Shown here piece after piece: positions 26,447 to 35,369 of a DNA stretch of 64,000 bases (position 1 is the stretch's first letter; each line of letters starts with the position of its first letter). The position numbers were made by a program, and so were the translations under genes. The DNA lies in assembly GCF_020215705.1 (NCBI RefSeq), contig NZ_JAIWNB010000001.1, positions 62,001-126,000 of the forward strand, read 5' to 3'. Below the pieces are notes generated by a model. It did no database searches. It had not been told where the DNA came from and saw nothing but the letters and a program-made list of their open reading frames with translations. This DNA is from Nonomuraea aurantiaca. Lineage in GTDB: Bacteria > Actinomycetota > Actinomycetes > Streptosporangiales > Streptosporangiaceae.

Positions 26447-27431
26447 GCACCCACAACAGTCCACTATGGAACGTCAGACAGATCCACCACCGCCGGTGAC
26501 CGTGGCGGATGACAGGACCGTTGCCGGACCCCGCTTCTGGCACTCGCTCCGCTTCCAGACCCGCGCCGCGCAGGTGCTGTTCCTGGCCCCCGCCGTGATC
26601 TACATGGTGGCGTTCTTCGGTTACCCGATCGTCAAGAACTTCGTGATGGCCTTCCAGGAGTACTCGACGAGCACCTTCTACACCGGCGAGGCGCCGTGGG
26701 TCGGGTTGGCCAACTACTCCGAGGTGGTGTCCTCCCCGGTGTTCGGCAAGGCCATGCTGAACACCGTCCTGTTCACCGCCGGCTCGATCGCCGGGCAGTT
26801 CGTCATCGGTCTGGCCCTGGCGATGTTCTTCCGGCGCCGCTTCCCGCTCAGCGGTGTGCTCCGGTCGTTGATCCTGCTGCCGTGGCTGATCCCGCTGATC
26901 GCCTCCGGCGCGGTCTGGCGGTGGATCCTCGACAAGGACAACGGCGCGCTCAACCGGTTCCTGGCCGCCATCGGAGTGGCGAGCGACCACCCCGGCTGGC
27001 TGACCAGCACCTCGCTGGCCCTGGTGGCGGTGATCCTGGTGAACATCTGGGTCGGCATCCCGTTCAACCTGACCATCCTCTACGGCGGGCTCCAGGACAT
27101 CCCGGAGGATCTGTACGAGGCGGCCGCGCTGGACGGGGCGGGCGGCTGGCAGCGGTTCCGGTATGTGACCTGGCCGTTGCTGCGCCCGGTGGTGAGCGTC
27201 GTGCTGGTGCTCGGCGTGGTCTACACGATCAAGGTGCTGGACGTGATCCTGGCGCTGACCGGCGGCGGACCGGCCAACGCCAGCCAGACCATCGCGACGC
27301 AGTCGTACCACCTGTCGTTCCAGCAGTTCGACTTCGGTCAGGGTGCCGCGCTCGGCAACATCCTGATCGCGATCTCCCTGGTGTTCGCCATCTTCTACCT
27401 GCGCGCCAACCGGCGTGCCGTGGACGAGTGA
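26439..27431 (+). CDS. Sugar ABC transporter permease (MalF type)
   Basis: A 330-residue inner-membrane protein with six helices. The EAA loop that contacts the ATPase reads YEAAALDGAGGWQRFRYVTW. The N-terminal ~40 residues are cytoplasmic. The ATG at 26439 overlaps the binding-protein gene by 8 bp; an in-frame ATG at 26466 is possible. It pairs with the following MalG-type permease. No ATP-binding subunit is encoded nearby, so a shared MsiK-type ATPase is expected (inference from actinobacterial sugar transporters). Confidence 0.92.
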   Translation: MVEHPQQSTMERQTDPPPPVTVADDRTVAGPRFWHSLRFQTRAAQVLFLAPAVIYMVAFFGYPIVKNFVMAFQEYSTSTFYTGEAPWVGLANYSEVVSSPVFGKAMLNTVLFTAGSIAGQFVIGLALAMFFRRRFPLSGVLRSLILLPWLIPLIASGAVWRWILDKDNGALNRFLAAIGVASDHPGWLTSTSLALVAVILVNIWVGIPFNLTILYGGLQDIPEDLYEAAALDGAGGWQRFRYVTWPLLRPVVSVVLVLGVVYTIKVLDVILALTGGGPANASQTIATQSYHLSFQQFDFGQGAALGNILIAISLVFAIFYLRANRRAVDE

Positions 27432-27438
27432 GGCCGTC

Positions 27439-28284
27439 ATGACCCCCACCACACTTGGCGCGGCCCGGCGACGCCGGCACACCCGCGGCGGCTGGGGCAG
27501 CACCGCCGCCGGGATCGTCATCCTCGCCGTGCTGCTGTTCCCGATCTATTGGATGGTCAACGTCTCGCTGCAGCCGAGCGGCTCGGCGGTCGGCACCCCG
27601 TGGCTGCCGTTCGACCTCAGCTTCGACGGCTACGCCACCGCGCTCGGCCAGCAGGGCCGCAACCTGGTCACGAGCCTGGTCGTCGCCCTCGGCTCGGTCG
27701 TGTTCAGCCTGCTGATCGCGATGCCGGCGGCGTTCGCCCTGGCGCAGTTCAAGATCCGCTTCGCGGGCGCGTTCCTCTTCGGGATCCTGATCTCGCAGAT
27801 GATCCCGGGGATCGTCATCGCGAACGCGCTCTACACCGCCTACAACGACCTGGGACTGCTCAACTCGATCCCGGGCCTGATCCTCGCCGACTCGACCGCG
27901 GGCATCCCGTTCGCGATCCTGATCGTCCGCGCCTTCATGATCAACATCCCGCGGGCGGTCCTGGAGGCCAGTCGGGTCGACGGGGCCGGTCACGTCCGGA
28001 CGTTCGTCTCCATCGTGCTGCCGATGAGCCGCAACGCGCTCATCACCGCGGCCCTGTTCACCTTCCTCTTCTCCTGGGCGGACTTCCTGTTCGCCCTCAC
28101 CCTCACCACGACCGAGGACGTGCGCCCGGTGACGCTCGGGCTCTACACCTACATCGGGACGTACGTCAACGACTGGAGCTCGGTCATGGCCACCGCCGTG
28201 CTCGCCTCCATCCCGGCCATCGTCCTGCTCGTCGTCGCCCAGCGCTACGTCGCCGCGGGCACGACGGCAGGCGCCGTCAAGTGA
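27439..28284 (+). CDS. Sugar ABC transporter permease (MalG type)
   Basis: A 281-residue inner-membrane protein with six predicted helices and the EAA loop [20 protein letters not shown]. The ATG at 27439 lies 7 bp after the MalF-type stop. The start of the first helix ([20 protein letters not shown]) and the C-terminal AGTTAGAVK tail are typical of CUT1 family transporters, which import di- and oligosaccharides. Confidence 0.92.
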   Translation: MTPTTLGAARRRRHTRGGWGSTAAGIVILAVLLFPIYWMVNVSLQPSGSAVGTPWLPFDLSFDGYATALGQQGRNLVTSLVVALGSVVFSLLIAMPAAFALAQFKIRFAGAFLFGILISQMIPGIVIANALYTAYNDLGLLNSIPGLILADSTAGIPFAILIVRAFMINIPRAVLEASRVDGAGHVRTFVSIVLPMSRNALITAALFTFLFSWADFLFALTLTTTEDVRPVTLGLYTYIGTYVNDWSSVMATAVLASIPAIVLLVVAQRYVAAGTTAGAVK

Positions 28285-28312
28285 CAGCAACCCCCAGCAG
28301 AAAAGGTTCGAC

Positions 28313-29092
28313 ATGACAAACGGAAGCTCCGGCCCGCTGCGTGTGACGGTGTGGGGCGAGAACCGCCACGAGCAGATCGAGGAGCACGTGGCGAAGATCT
28401 ATCCGAAGGGCATGCACACGACGATCGCGGAGGGCATCGAGGAGAACCTCGCCGACGGCTGCGTCGTTCGAACGGCGACCCTCGACGACCCGGAGCACGG
28501 GCTGACCGAGGAGGTGCTGGCCGACACCGACGTGCTCACCTGGTGGGGTCACGCGGCGCACGACGAGGTCACCGACGAGGTCGTCGAGCGCGTCCACCGG
28601 CATGTGCTGTCCGGGATGGGACTCGTCGTACTGCACTCCGGGCACTGGTCGAAGATCTTCACCAAGCTGATGGGTACGAGTTGCACCCTGCGCTGGCGCG
28701 ACGAGCACGACCGTGAGCTCATCTGGACGGTCGACCCCACGCACCCCATCGCCCAGGGCGTGCCGCACCCGCTGATCATCGACGAGGACGAGATGTACGG
28801 GGAGTTCTTCGACATCCCGGCACCGGACGAGCTGGTGTTCGTCAGCTCATTCAGCGGCGGGGAGGTCTTCCGCAGCGGCTGCACGTTCCGCCGCGGCCAC
28901 GGCAAGATCTTCTACTTCCGGCCGGGGGACCAGGCGTACCCGACGTACCACCACAAGGACGTGCGCCGGGTCATCGCGAACGGCGTCGCCTGGGCCCGCA
29001 CCGACCGGCCGGATCGGCGCCATCCCGTGCTCCTGCGGTACGCGACCGGGGAGTTCTTCGAGGGCCAGGGCTACACGGGACCGCTCCAGTGA
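28313..29092 (+). CDS. ThuA domain protein (trehalose-utilisation type)
   Basis: A 259-residue protein of the class I glutamine-amidotransferase-like ThuA fold: [20 protein letters not shown] at the N-terminus, [30 protein letters not shown] and [20 protein letters not shown]. In Sinorhizobium, ThuA and ThuB act on trehalose, maltitol and related disaccharides taken up by an adjacent ABC transporter, forming 3-keto sugars. The same gene order here (transporter, ThuA, dehydrogenase) supports disaccharide or glycoside catabolism. It overlaps the next gene by 4 bp (GTGA). Confidence 0.88.
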   Translation: MTNGSSGPLRVTVWGENRHEQIEEHVAKIYPKGMHTTIAEGIEENLADGCVVRTATLDDPEHGLTEEVLADTDVLTWWGHAAHDEVTDEVVERVHRHVLSGMGLVVLHSGHWSKIFTKLMGTSCTLRWRDEHDRELIWTVDPTHPIAQGVPHPLIIDEDEMYGEFFDIPAPDELVFVSSFSGGEVFRSGCTFRRGHGKIFYFRPGDQAYPTYHHKDVRRVIANGVAWARTDRPDRRHPVLLRYATGEFFEGQGYTGPLQ

Positions 29093-30222
29093 GCTTCCGG
29101 ATGATTCCCTCCAGCCCGGCGGATCCGCTCCGCGTGGTCATCGTCGGCGCCGGCGGCATGGGCCGCGCCTGGCTGGCCACCGTCGCCGACTCGCCCGAGG
29201 TGCTGCTCACCGGCATCGCCGACCTGAACGTGGCGCTGGCCCGCGACGCCGCCGACTCGGCCGGCCTGCCGGACCTGCCGGTCGGCGCCGACGCCGTCGC
29301 CCTCGCCCGGCAGACCGGCGCCCAGGCGCTGATCAACGTGACCATCCCCGAGGCGCACCACCCGGTGACCACCGCGGCGTTGTTCGCCGGTCTGCCGGTG
29401 CTCGGGGAGAAACCGGTCGCGGAGAACGTGAGCCGGGCGCTGTCCATGGCCGCCGCGGCCGAGGTCACCGGCGAACTGTTAATGGTCAGCCAGTCCCGCC
29501 GCTGGAACCCGCAGCTCGCCGCGCTGCGGGGGATGACCGCGCGGCTCGGCGCGATCGGCACGGTGAGCACGGCGTTCTTCCGGTCCGAACGCTTCGGCGG
29601 GTTTCGCGATCTGATGGCCTACCCGCTGCTCATCGACATGGCGATCCACGCTTTCGACTCGGCGCGTTTCCTGCTCCGGGCCGAGCCGGTGACGGCGTAC
29701 TGCCAGTCGTACAACCCGCCGTGGAGCTGGTTCGCGGGGGACGCCAACGCGACCGTGGTGTTCGAGATGGAAGGCGGGACCCGGTACGTCTACAACGGCA
29801 GCTGGTGCAGTCCCGGCGACATCACCTCGTGGAACGGGGCCTGGCGGGTCAGCGGCGAGAAGGGCACCGCGCTCTGGGACGGCGACCACGAGCCGGTCCT
29901 CGAGGCCGAGGTGGACGCCGATGAACCGGCCGGCCCGCCGTACTCCGGGATCACCGGCGCCTTGCAGGTGTTCGTGCGGGCGCTCCGGACCGGGGAGCCG
30001 CCGTCCGGCGAGGTGCACGAGAACGTGATGAGCCTGGCGATGGTGGAGGCGGCGGTGCGGTCCGCGACGAGCGGCCGGATCGAGCGCCTGGACGACGTGC
30101 TCGACCGGGCCCACGCGCAGGCGCTGGGGGAGGAGACCCGGACGGACGTACGGGACGCTCTCGCCGGATGGTCCTCGGTGCGGGACGTGCTGGCCGGCGC
30201 CGCGCGGGTGGAGACGCGATGA
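29089..30222 (+). CDS. Gfo/Idh/MocA family NAD(P)-dependent oxidoreductase (ThuB-like)
   Basis: A 377-residue protein. The N-terminal Rossmann motif is [20 protein letters not shown]. The EKP motif ([13 protein letters not shown]) with the catalytic Lys is near residue 106, and the C-terminal alpha/beta domain begins near 130 with the (D/H)-containing helix [14 protein letters not shown]. The GTG at 29089 overlaps ThuA. It probably oxidises or reduces a sugar at C3, partnering ThuA. It is the last gene of the operon. Confidence 0.9.
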   Translation: MSFRMIPSSPADPLRVVIVGAGGMGRAWLATVADSPEVLLTGIADLNVALARDAADSAGLPDLPVGADAVALARQTGAQALINVTIPEAHHPVTTAALFAGLPVLGEKPVAENVSRALSMAAAAEVTGELLMVSQSRRWNPQLAALRGMTARLGAIGTVSTAFFRSERFGGFRDLMAYPLLIDMAIHAFDSARFLLRAEPVTAYCQSYNPPWSWFAGDANATVVFEMEGGTRYVYNGSWCSPGDITSWNGAWRVSGEKGTALWDGDHEPVLEAEVDADEPAGPPYSGITGALQVFVRALRTGEPPSGEVHENVMSLAMVEAAVRSATSGRIERLDDVLDRAHAQALGEETRTDVRDALAGWSSVRDVLAGAARVETR

Positions 30223-30225
30223 CGG

Positions 30226-30567
30226 CTACAAGTTCTCCTCGCGACGCCGCCGTTCGTTGTACGCGCGCATCCGGGGTGGGTAGCCCATGATCTGAACGTC
30301 GTACACCGGCAGGGCGAGGTCTCGGGCGACCTTGTGGATCACGGCGGGGGAGCCGACCCGGCGGCGGGTCCACTCGCCGTCGTCGGCCACGGCGACGGCC
30401 GTGGTGTCCGTCGCGAAGGTTTCGGGCTCGACGAAGAACTCGACGCCTCGCCGCGATTTGGCGAACGCGATGAGGGCCTCGATATCGGCGTCAGTGGCCT
30501 CCCGGTCGAACTTCGCGATTTTGGAACCGCGCAGCCGCCGAATGCCGTAGCGGTCTCGCCATCTCAT
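30226..30567 (-). CDS. Small conserved hypothetical protein
   Basis: Not recognised. A 113-residue basic protein with coding-like composition: TDADIEALIAFAKSRRGVEF, VEPETFATDTTAVAVADDGE, then a basic C-terminus (RMRAYNERRRREENL). It contains no membrane segment. It ends 3 bp after the convergent sugar-dehydrogenase stop. Proteins like this occur as single genes in actinobacteria; a nucleic-acid-related role is possible from its charge but not shown. Confidence 0.6.
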   Translation of the reverse strand: MRWRDRYGIRRLRGSKIAKFDREATDADIEALIAFAKSRRGVEFFVEPETFATDTTAVAVADDGEWTRRRVGSPAVIHKVARDLALPVYDVQIMGYPPRMRAYNERRRREENL

Positions 30568-30700
30568 GAGTCCTTTTTATACCGCCAAACGGTCACGCGC
30601 GTCGGGGTGATCTAGGGGACACATCGGGGATTCTCCCGATGGCCATGATGACGTGCGGGGGGTCAGTATGGATGGTGACCGCCCGATCCTAAGGAGAGGC

Positions 30701-31294
30701 ATGACTGTTATGGCTGGGCTACCCACACCCCGGGGCCCGGGACAGGTGCCGCCGGCTCATCTGCGCGTCACCAACCAGGACCGCGAGCATGTGGTCGAGC
30801 ACGTCCAGGCGGCCTACGCCGAGGGGCGCTTCGACAAGCTCGAGTTCGACGACCGGCTGGAGCGCGCGATGACCGCGCGTACGCACGGTGATCTGATGCC
30901 CATCATGGCGGAGCTGTACGGCACGGGCGCCGTCCCCAGGATCAGCCCGATGGCCGCGCCGATCCGGCCCGAGGCGGCACCGGAGAGCAACGAACGGCTC
31001 GGGGCTTCGGCGGCTCACCTGCTGACGCTGGTGGGCTTCCCGATCATCGGCCCGCTGATCCTGCTGCTGACGGGTGGCAAGACCTCGCCGTACATTCGGC
31101 GGCACGCGTTGGAGGCCCTGAACTTCCAGCTCACGGTGGTGGGGGCGACATTCCTGCTGCCGTTCACCGTGATCGGGGTGGTGCTTATTCCGGTTATTTG
31201 GGTGGCAGCGGTCGTGCTGTCCATTGCCGGTGGCATTTCGGCGCTCTCGGAGAACCCGTTCAGGTATCCCATGACGGTTCGCCTGGTGAAGTAA
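30701..31294 (+). CDS. DUF1707 + DUF4870 membrane protein
   Basis: A 197-residue protein. DUF1707 at residues ~18-70 has the classic HLRVTNQDREHVVEHVQAAY and EGRFDKLEFDDRLERAMTAR. DUF4870 follows with two to three membrane helices (LLTLVGFPIIGPLILLLT, then FLLPFTVIGVVLIPVIWV). The ATG at 30701 has AAGGAG at 30691-30696. DUF1707 is a SHOCT-like, actinobacteria-specific domain often N-terminal to membrane modules. Function unknown. Confidence 0.85.
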   Translation: MTVMAGLPTPRGPGQVPPAHLRVTNQDREHVVEHVQAAYAEGRFDKLEFDDRLERAMTARTHGDLMPIMAELYGTGAVPRISPMAAPIRPEAAPESNERLGASAAHLLTLVGFPIIGPLILLLTGGKTSPYIRRHALEALNFQLTVVGATFLLPFTVIGVVLIPVIWVAAVVLSIAGGISALSENPFRYPMTVRLVK

Positions 31295-31338
31295 CGCGTG
31301 GCCGGGCTCCTGGGGCGGGTGTTCCGGGTCGCCGGTGG

Positions 31339-32766
31339 TCAGGCGCGCCGGTGCCGCGGCAGCAGCACGCTGACCACCGCGATGGCCAGGCCGATCCCGG
31401 CCGCCATGAGGAAGACCAGGTCGTAGCCGGCGGCGAGGGCGTCGGCCGGGGGACTCACGCCGGCCTCCGTCGCGGCTCTGGTGCTCGCGGCCGTCGCGAG
31501 CACCGCCAGGCCGATCGATCCGCCGACCTGGACGGCGGTGTTGGCCAGGCCGCCGGTGATCCCCGCGTCGCCCTCGGGAACGTCGGCGGTCGCCGCGGCC
31601 ATGAGGGTCGGGAAGGTCAGCCCGATGCCGGCCGCGATGAGCAGCGTAGGCCCGAGCACGCTGGTGACGTAGCCGCTGTCGGCGTGGGCCTGGGAGAGCC
31701 AGCCGAATCCGGCCAGGAAACATGCGCTGCCGGCCAGCGTCAGGGGGCGCACACCGGTTCGCGGTAGCAGGGCGGCGGCCCATCGCGCGATCACCATGAA
31801 CGTCACCGCCGCGGGTGTCTGCCCGAGCCCGGCTTGCAGCGCACTGTAGCCGAGGACGTTCTGCAGGAAGAGCGACGTGAAGTACCACATCGCGATGGGA
31901 ATCCCGCCGAACAGCAGCAGCATGGCGTTGCCGACGGCCACTCCCCGGATCCCGAACAGCCGCAGGGGCATCATCGGCCGGCTGGCGAAACGCCCCTCCA
32001 CCAAGGTGAAGACGACGAGCAGCAGCAGGCCCGCCGCTACTGGCCCGATGACCAGCGCGGACGTCCAGCCGTGATCGGCGCTCCGCATGACCCCGTAGAT
32101 CAGCGCGGCCAGCCCTGCCGTCCCCGTGACCGCACCGGGGAGGTCGAGCGGTTCCCGCCGGCCGGTTCGCGTGCCGGCCAGCGACATCATGGCCACGACG
32201 ATCAGCACCGCGCCGATCGGCACGTTGATGAGGAAGACCCACCGCCACGACAGGCCGGTGGTGATGGCACCGCCGGCGAGCGCGCCGGCCATCCCGCCCA
32301 CCCCGCCCGCGGCGGACCATGCGCCGAACGCCTTGGCACGCGCCTTCGGTTCGGTGAAGGAGGTGTTGAGCACGGCCAGCGTCGCGGGGGCCAGCATGGC
32401 GGCGCCGATGCCCTGCGTGACGCGGGCCGCCACCAGGACCTCCGCGGCGCTCGCCAGGCCGCCGACCAGGCTGGAGGCGGAGAACGCCACCAGCCCGGCG
32501 GCCAGCATCCGGCGCGGGCCGAACAGGTCGGTGGCGCGCCCGCCCAGCAGCATGAAGCCCGCGAAGGTGAGCAGGTAGCCGTTCACCACCCAGGCCAGGC
32601 CGGTGGGTGTGAAGCCGAGGTCCGCGCGGATCGAGGGCAGGGCGACGTTGACGATGGACGCGTCCAGGATGACGATGAACTGGCAGGCACAGGCCAGCGA
32701 CAGGAGTAACCAGGCGGGGCCGGCATGCGGTCTGGCCTGCTGGGGCGCGGTGCTGGTGCTTGTCAT
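31339..32766 (-). CDS. MFS drug:H+ antiporter, DHA2 (EmrB/QacA) family
   Basis: A 475-residue, 14-helix transporter. Motif A (GGRATDLFGPRRML) follows helix 2, and motif C (GGVGGMAGALAGGAITTGLS) is in helix 5, marking an antiporter that exports toxic compounds. The N-terminal helix (VILDASIVNVALPSIRADLG) holds the conserved Asp. I use the ATG at 32766, preceded by GGGAG. It lies downstream of wrbA on the same strand and probably forms an operon with it under the divergent MarR regulator. Confidence 0.9.
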   Translation of the reverse strand: MTSTSTAPQQARPHAGPAWLLLSLACACQFIVILDASIVNVALPSIRADLGFTPTGLAWVVNGYLLTFAGFMLLGGRATDLFGPRRMLAAGLVAFSASSLVGGLASAAEVLVAARVTQGIGAAMLAPATLAVLNTSFTEPKARAKAFGAWSAAGGVGGMAGALAGGAITTGLSWRWVFLINVPIGAVLIVVAMMSLAGTRTGRREPLDLPGAVTGTAGLAALIYGVMRSADHGWTSALVIGPVAAGLLLLVVFTLVEGRFASRPMMPLRLFGIRGVAVGNAMLLLFGGIPIAMWYFTSLFLQNVLGYSALQAGLGQTPAAVTFMVIARWAAALLPRTGVRPLTLAGSACFLAGFGWLSQAHADSGYVTSVLGPTLLIAAGIGLTFPTLMAAATADVPEGDAGITGGLANTAVQVGGSIGLAVLATAASTRAATEAGVSPPADALAAGYDLVFLMAAGIGLAIAVVSVLLPRHRRA

Positions 32767-32792
32767 GACTTTCTCCCTTGCCAACCCGCCGC

Positions 32793-33464
32793 TCACGCGT
32801 TCTGGGAGGCTGTGGCGGCCACGGTTTCGCGGGCGTTTCCCTCGCTCGCGGTGATGCGGCCGCCTTCCAGCAGCCGGATGGTGATCTGAGCCAGCCGCCG
32901 TCCCTGGTACCTGGCCGCTTCCAGTGCCGCGCTGTCCGGGCCGTCTCCGGTCGGGCCGGTCACGTACGACGTGCCGTAAGGGTTGCCGCCCGCGGCGTAC
33001 ACGGCCGGATCGGTGAATCCGGGCGGGACGATCAGCGCTCCCCAGTGGTAGAAGACGTTGCCCAGCGACAAGATCGTGGCTTCACTGCCGCCGTGCCGGT
33101 TGAACGCCGAGGTGAATGCCGTGACCGGTTTGTCGGCCAGTTTCCCGTCCCGCCACAGCCCGCCGGCTTGGTCGATGAACTGCTTGAGCGGCGCGGCCGG
33201 TGTGCCGAACCGGGTCGGCGTTCCGAACGCGAACGCATCGGCCCACGCGAGGTCCTCGACCGCGGCCTCGGCGATCGACGTGGCGGCGTCGGCGTGGCGC
33301 CGCCACTGCGGGTTCTGGTCGATCGCGTTGTCGGGTGCCAGTTCGGCGACCCGCCGCAGTCGCACCTCGGCCTCGGCCTCGGCGGCGCCCTGGGCGACGG
33401 CCTGCGCGAGTGCGTGCACCGTGCCCGTGGCGCTGTAGTAGATGACGGCGACCTTCACGGTCAT
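32793..33464 (-). CDS. wrbA: WrbA-like NAD(P)H:quinone oxidoreductase
   Basis: A 223-residue flavodoxin-fold protein. The FMN phosphate loop is VIYYSATGTVHALAQ, followed by the WrbA block FGTPTRFGTPAAPLKQFID and the C-terminal flavin loop GGNPYGTSYV. It reduces quinones by two electrons, limiting redox cycling. The start is the ATG at 33464 with GAGGAG upstream. It has an ~20-residue C-terminal tail. It is transcribed divergently from a MarR gene and followed by a drug antiporter, a common quinone/electrophile-response layout. Confidence 0.9.
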   Translation of the reverse strand: MTVKVAVIYYSATGTVHALAQAVAQGAAEAEAEVRLRRVAELAPDNAIDQNPQWRRHADAATSIAEAAVEDLAWADAFAFGTPTRFGTPAAPLKQFIDQAGGLWRDGKLADKPVTAFTSAFNRHGGSEATILSLGNVFYHWGALIVPPGFTDPAVYAAGGNPYGTSYVTGPTGDGPDSAALEAARYQGRRLAQITIRLLEGGRITASEGNARETVAATASQNA

Positions 33465-33490
33465 GTCCGGCTCCTCGATGTGATGTAGGA

Positions 33491-33525
33491 TTAGTTATGC
33501 AGATAACTATTATGCGAATAACTAA
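33491..33525. promoter_or_regulatory. MarR-type operator cluster (TAGTTAT/ATAACTA)
   Basis: TAGTTAT (33492-33498) and ATAACTA (33503-33509) are a perfect inverted repeat with a 4-bp spacer. A third half-site ATAACTA is at 33518-33524. The cluster is AT-rich and lies between wrbA and marR, overlapping where both promoters must be. It is probably bound by the MarR protein encoded next to it. Confidence 0.7.
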
Positions 33526-33542
33526 AATGTCAAGGAGTGTCC

Positions 33543-34046
33543 GTGGACTTCGACCAAGCTGACGCCCTCAACCAGGCCATCCGCCTGCTGAGCCTGCGCC
33601 ATCGGGCCAGGGCCGCGGCGCTGCTGGCCCCGCTCGGCCTGCACCCCGGACAGGAGGCACTCCTGCTCGAACTCGCCCGGACCGGCCCGACGATCCAGGC
33701 CCAGCTCAGCGAGGCGCTCGGGTGCGAGCCGCCCAGTGTCACGCTCATGACCCGCAAGCTCGAAGCCGGCGGTCACATCCGCCGCAGGCCCGCCCCCTCC
33801 GACAAGCGCGCCACCGTCGTCGAACTCACCGACAGCGGCAAGGCGCTCGCCGACCAGGTCAAGGAGTTGTGGTGCGCGCTGGCGGAGGAGACCGTGACTG
33901 GCCTGCCGGCCGACACGGTGGCAGAACTACCCGGCCTTCTCACCACGCTGACCGCGAACGTCGACACCCGGCGCCCCCGCCACCTGCACGGCCGCAGGCA
34001 CGATCTGGCCGGGCATGTCGATCAGGGCCCCTTGGCCGGCGACTGA
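33543..34046 (+). CDS. MarR family transcriptional regulator (wrbA side)
   Basis: A 167-residue winged-helix protein: LHPGQEALLLELARTGPTIQ, LSEALGCEPPSVTLMTRKLE (recognition helix) and the wing RRPAPSDKRATVVELTDSGK. The GTG at 33543 is 5 bp after AAGGAG; an upstream GTG at 33537 overlaps the ribosome site. It is divergent from the wrbA-MFS pair with an inverted-repeat cluster between, so it is the likely repressor of both. The last ~20 residues are basic. Confidence 0.88.
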   Translation: MDFDQADALNQAIRLLSLRHRARAAALLAPLGLHPGQEALLLELARTGPTIQAQLSEALGCEPPSVTLMTRKLEAGGHIRRRPAPSDKRATVVELTDSGKALADQVKELWCALAEETVTGLPADTVAELPGLLTTLTANVDTRRPRHLHGRRHDLAGHVDQGPLAGD

Positions 34047-34170
34047 GAATCGAGGTCCGCAGGACGCGCTGTCGGGCGATGGAGGCCGGTGTGCTGAGTG
34101 GTACATCGATTCGGCGAGTGGCTGACGCTAATCTCGACCTGTACGCAGCTCACCGAAGGAAATGGCCTCC

Positions 34171-34503
34171 ATGATCTTCATCACCGCGAAGTTCCGCGTG
34201 CTGCCCGAGCACGCCGACCGGTTCACCGAGATCGTCGGCGACTTCACCCAGGCGACCCGCGACGAGCCTGGCTGCCTGTGGTTCGACTGGTCGCGCAGCG
34301 TGGCGGATCCGACCGAGTATGTGCTGGTCGAGGCGTTCCGCGATGACGAGGCCGGGGCGGCGCACGTCCAGTCGGAACATTTCAAGCAGGCGCAGCGCAC
34401 CCTGCCGCCGTACCTGGCCGAGACGCCGCGCATCGTGAACGCGACCGTTCCTCAGGACGACTGGTCCCTGCTCGGCGAGATGGCCGTACCCGGACGGGAC
34501 TGA
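34171..34503 (+). CDS. Antibiotic biosynthesis monooxygenase (ABM) domain protein
   Basis: A 110-residue ferredoxin-like ABM protein: ITAKFRVLPEHADRFTEIVG, EPGCLWFDWSRSVADPTEYV, EAFRDDEAGAAHVQSEHFKQ and a C-terminal strand. Such small dimers are cofactor-free monooxygenases on quinone-like substrates or signal-turnover enzymes (YgiN, LsrG types). The ATG at 34171 is 10 bp after GAAGGA; an ATG at 34162 is too close to that site. A quinone-oxidising role would fit the neighbouring WrbA. Confidence 0.85.
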   Translation: MIFITAKFRVLPEHADRFTEIVGDFTQATRDEPGCLWFDWSRSVADPTEYVLVEAFRDDEAGAAHVQSEHFKQAQRTLPPYLAETPRIVNATVPQDDWSLLGEMAVPGRD

Positions 34504-34609
34504 GCGCCCGCAGCGGCTGACATCGGCCTGCGTCGCTGCCCTGGCGCCGAGCCGAATTAATTTCATTTGCTACGGTCTCGAATGAGAAGATGGCCGGTAA
34601 TATCACCTC

Positions 34610-35095
34610 ATGAGCGCCGATGCTCCTCGTAGGACCACCGCCTCGCGTGCGACCGACCGCCCCGGGGATGCCTCGCCCTTCGCTCTCGGCCTGCTGTTGC
34701 GTCAGGCGCACTGGCGCGCGGCCACGGTCATGTCAGAGGCACTCCGGCCGTTCGGCATCGAGTTGCGGCACTTTGCCGTGCTGATCGTGCTGGTCGACCG
34801 CGGGCCCACAGTGCAGCGGGACTTGGCGGCGGCGACGGGGTCGGACAAGGCGGGAATCATGCGGGTCGTGGACGACCTGGAGCGTAAGGGGCTGGCCGTA
34901 CGCAAGAACGTTCCGGGGGACCGGCGGGTGCGGGCGGTCGAGATCACCCCTCAGGGCGTGGAGCTTTTCGATGCGGCCCATGTGGCGGCGGAGCCGCTGG
35001 CTGAGCGGCTGGTCGCCGACCTGGGGTCTGACGGGTCCGAGCAGCTGAGGGATCTGTTGACCCGGTTCGCCTATCCCGCGGACGGCGAGGCGTAA
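34610..35095 (+). CDS. MarR family transcriptional regulator (second)
   Basis: A 161-residue winged-helix protein: LRPFGIELRHFAVLIVLVDR, DLAAATGSDKAGIMRVVDDL (recognition helix) and wing KNVPGDRRVRAVEITPQGVE. It is same-strand upstream of the first nitroreductase, which has an inverted repeat GTATC-4-GATAC in its leader that could be its target (inference). Ligands are unknown. Confidence 0.87.
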   Translation: MSADAPRRTTASRATDRPGDASPFALGLLLRQAHWRAATVMSEALRPFGIELRHFAVLIVLVDRGPTVQRDLAAATGSDKAGIMRVVDDLERKGLAVRKNVPGDRRVRAVEITPQGVELFDAAHVAAEPLAERLVADLGSDGSEQLRDLLTRFAYPADGEA

Positions 35096-35301
35096 GCGCG
35101 CTCGCGCAACCGGTCCGCACCTTCGACCTGCGGACGGCAGGGAGCCGTGAACGGCTCGTCGCTTCGACGGCGCGTGCTTTCCCGCAGGAGACGCCAGTGT
35201 GGAGATCGCTCCTGTAGCTGGGCGTAGCAGACGACGTTGGCGATCGGTTCCTGTACGAGGCATCTTTCCGCCCGATGTGGGGACACGTTTGCCATCGAAT
35301 G

Positions 35302-35315
35302 GTATCGAATGATAC
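35302..35315. promoter_or_regulatory. Inverted repeat upstream of nitroreductase 1
   Basis: GTATC (35302-35306), GAAT, GATAC (35311-35315); the sequence ATCGAATG is also repeated directly just upstream. It lies about 55 bp before the nitroreductase start in an AT-rich stretch, where a MarR or other dimeric regulator could bind. The second nitroreductase copy lacks this element. Confidence 0.45.
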
Positions 35316-35369
35316 TTTCGTAGATGAAACCGTCGTGAAAGCTACAGAACTGGATGGGAGGTTGGGATC

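Noticed and set aside
35071-35295. Minus-strand 74-codon reading with YAQLQERSPHWRLL, reminiscent of DUF3375 N-termini
   Set aside because: Only one short phrase matches, and there is no wider domain; could be chance.
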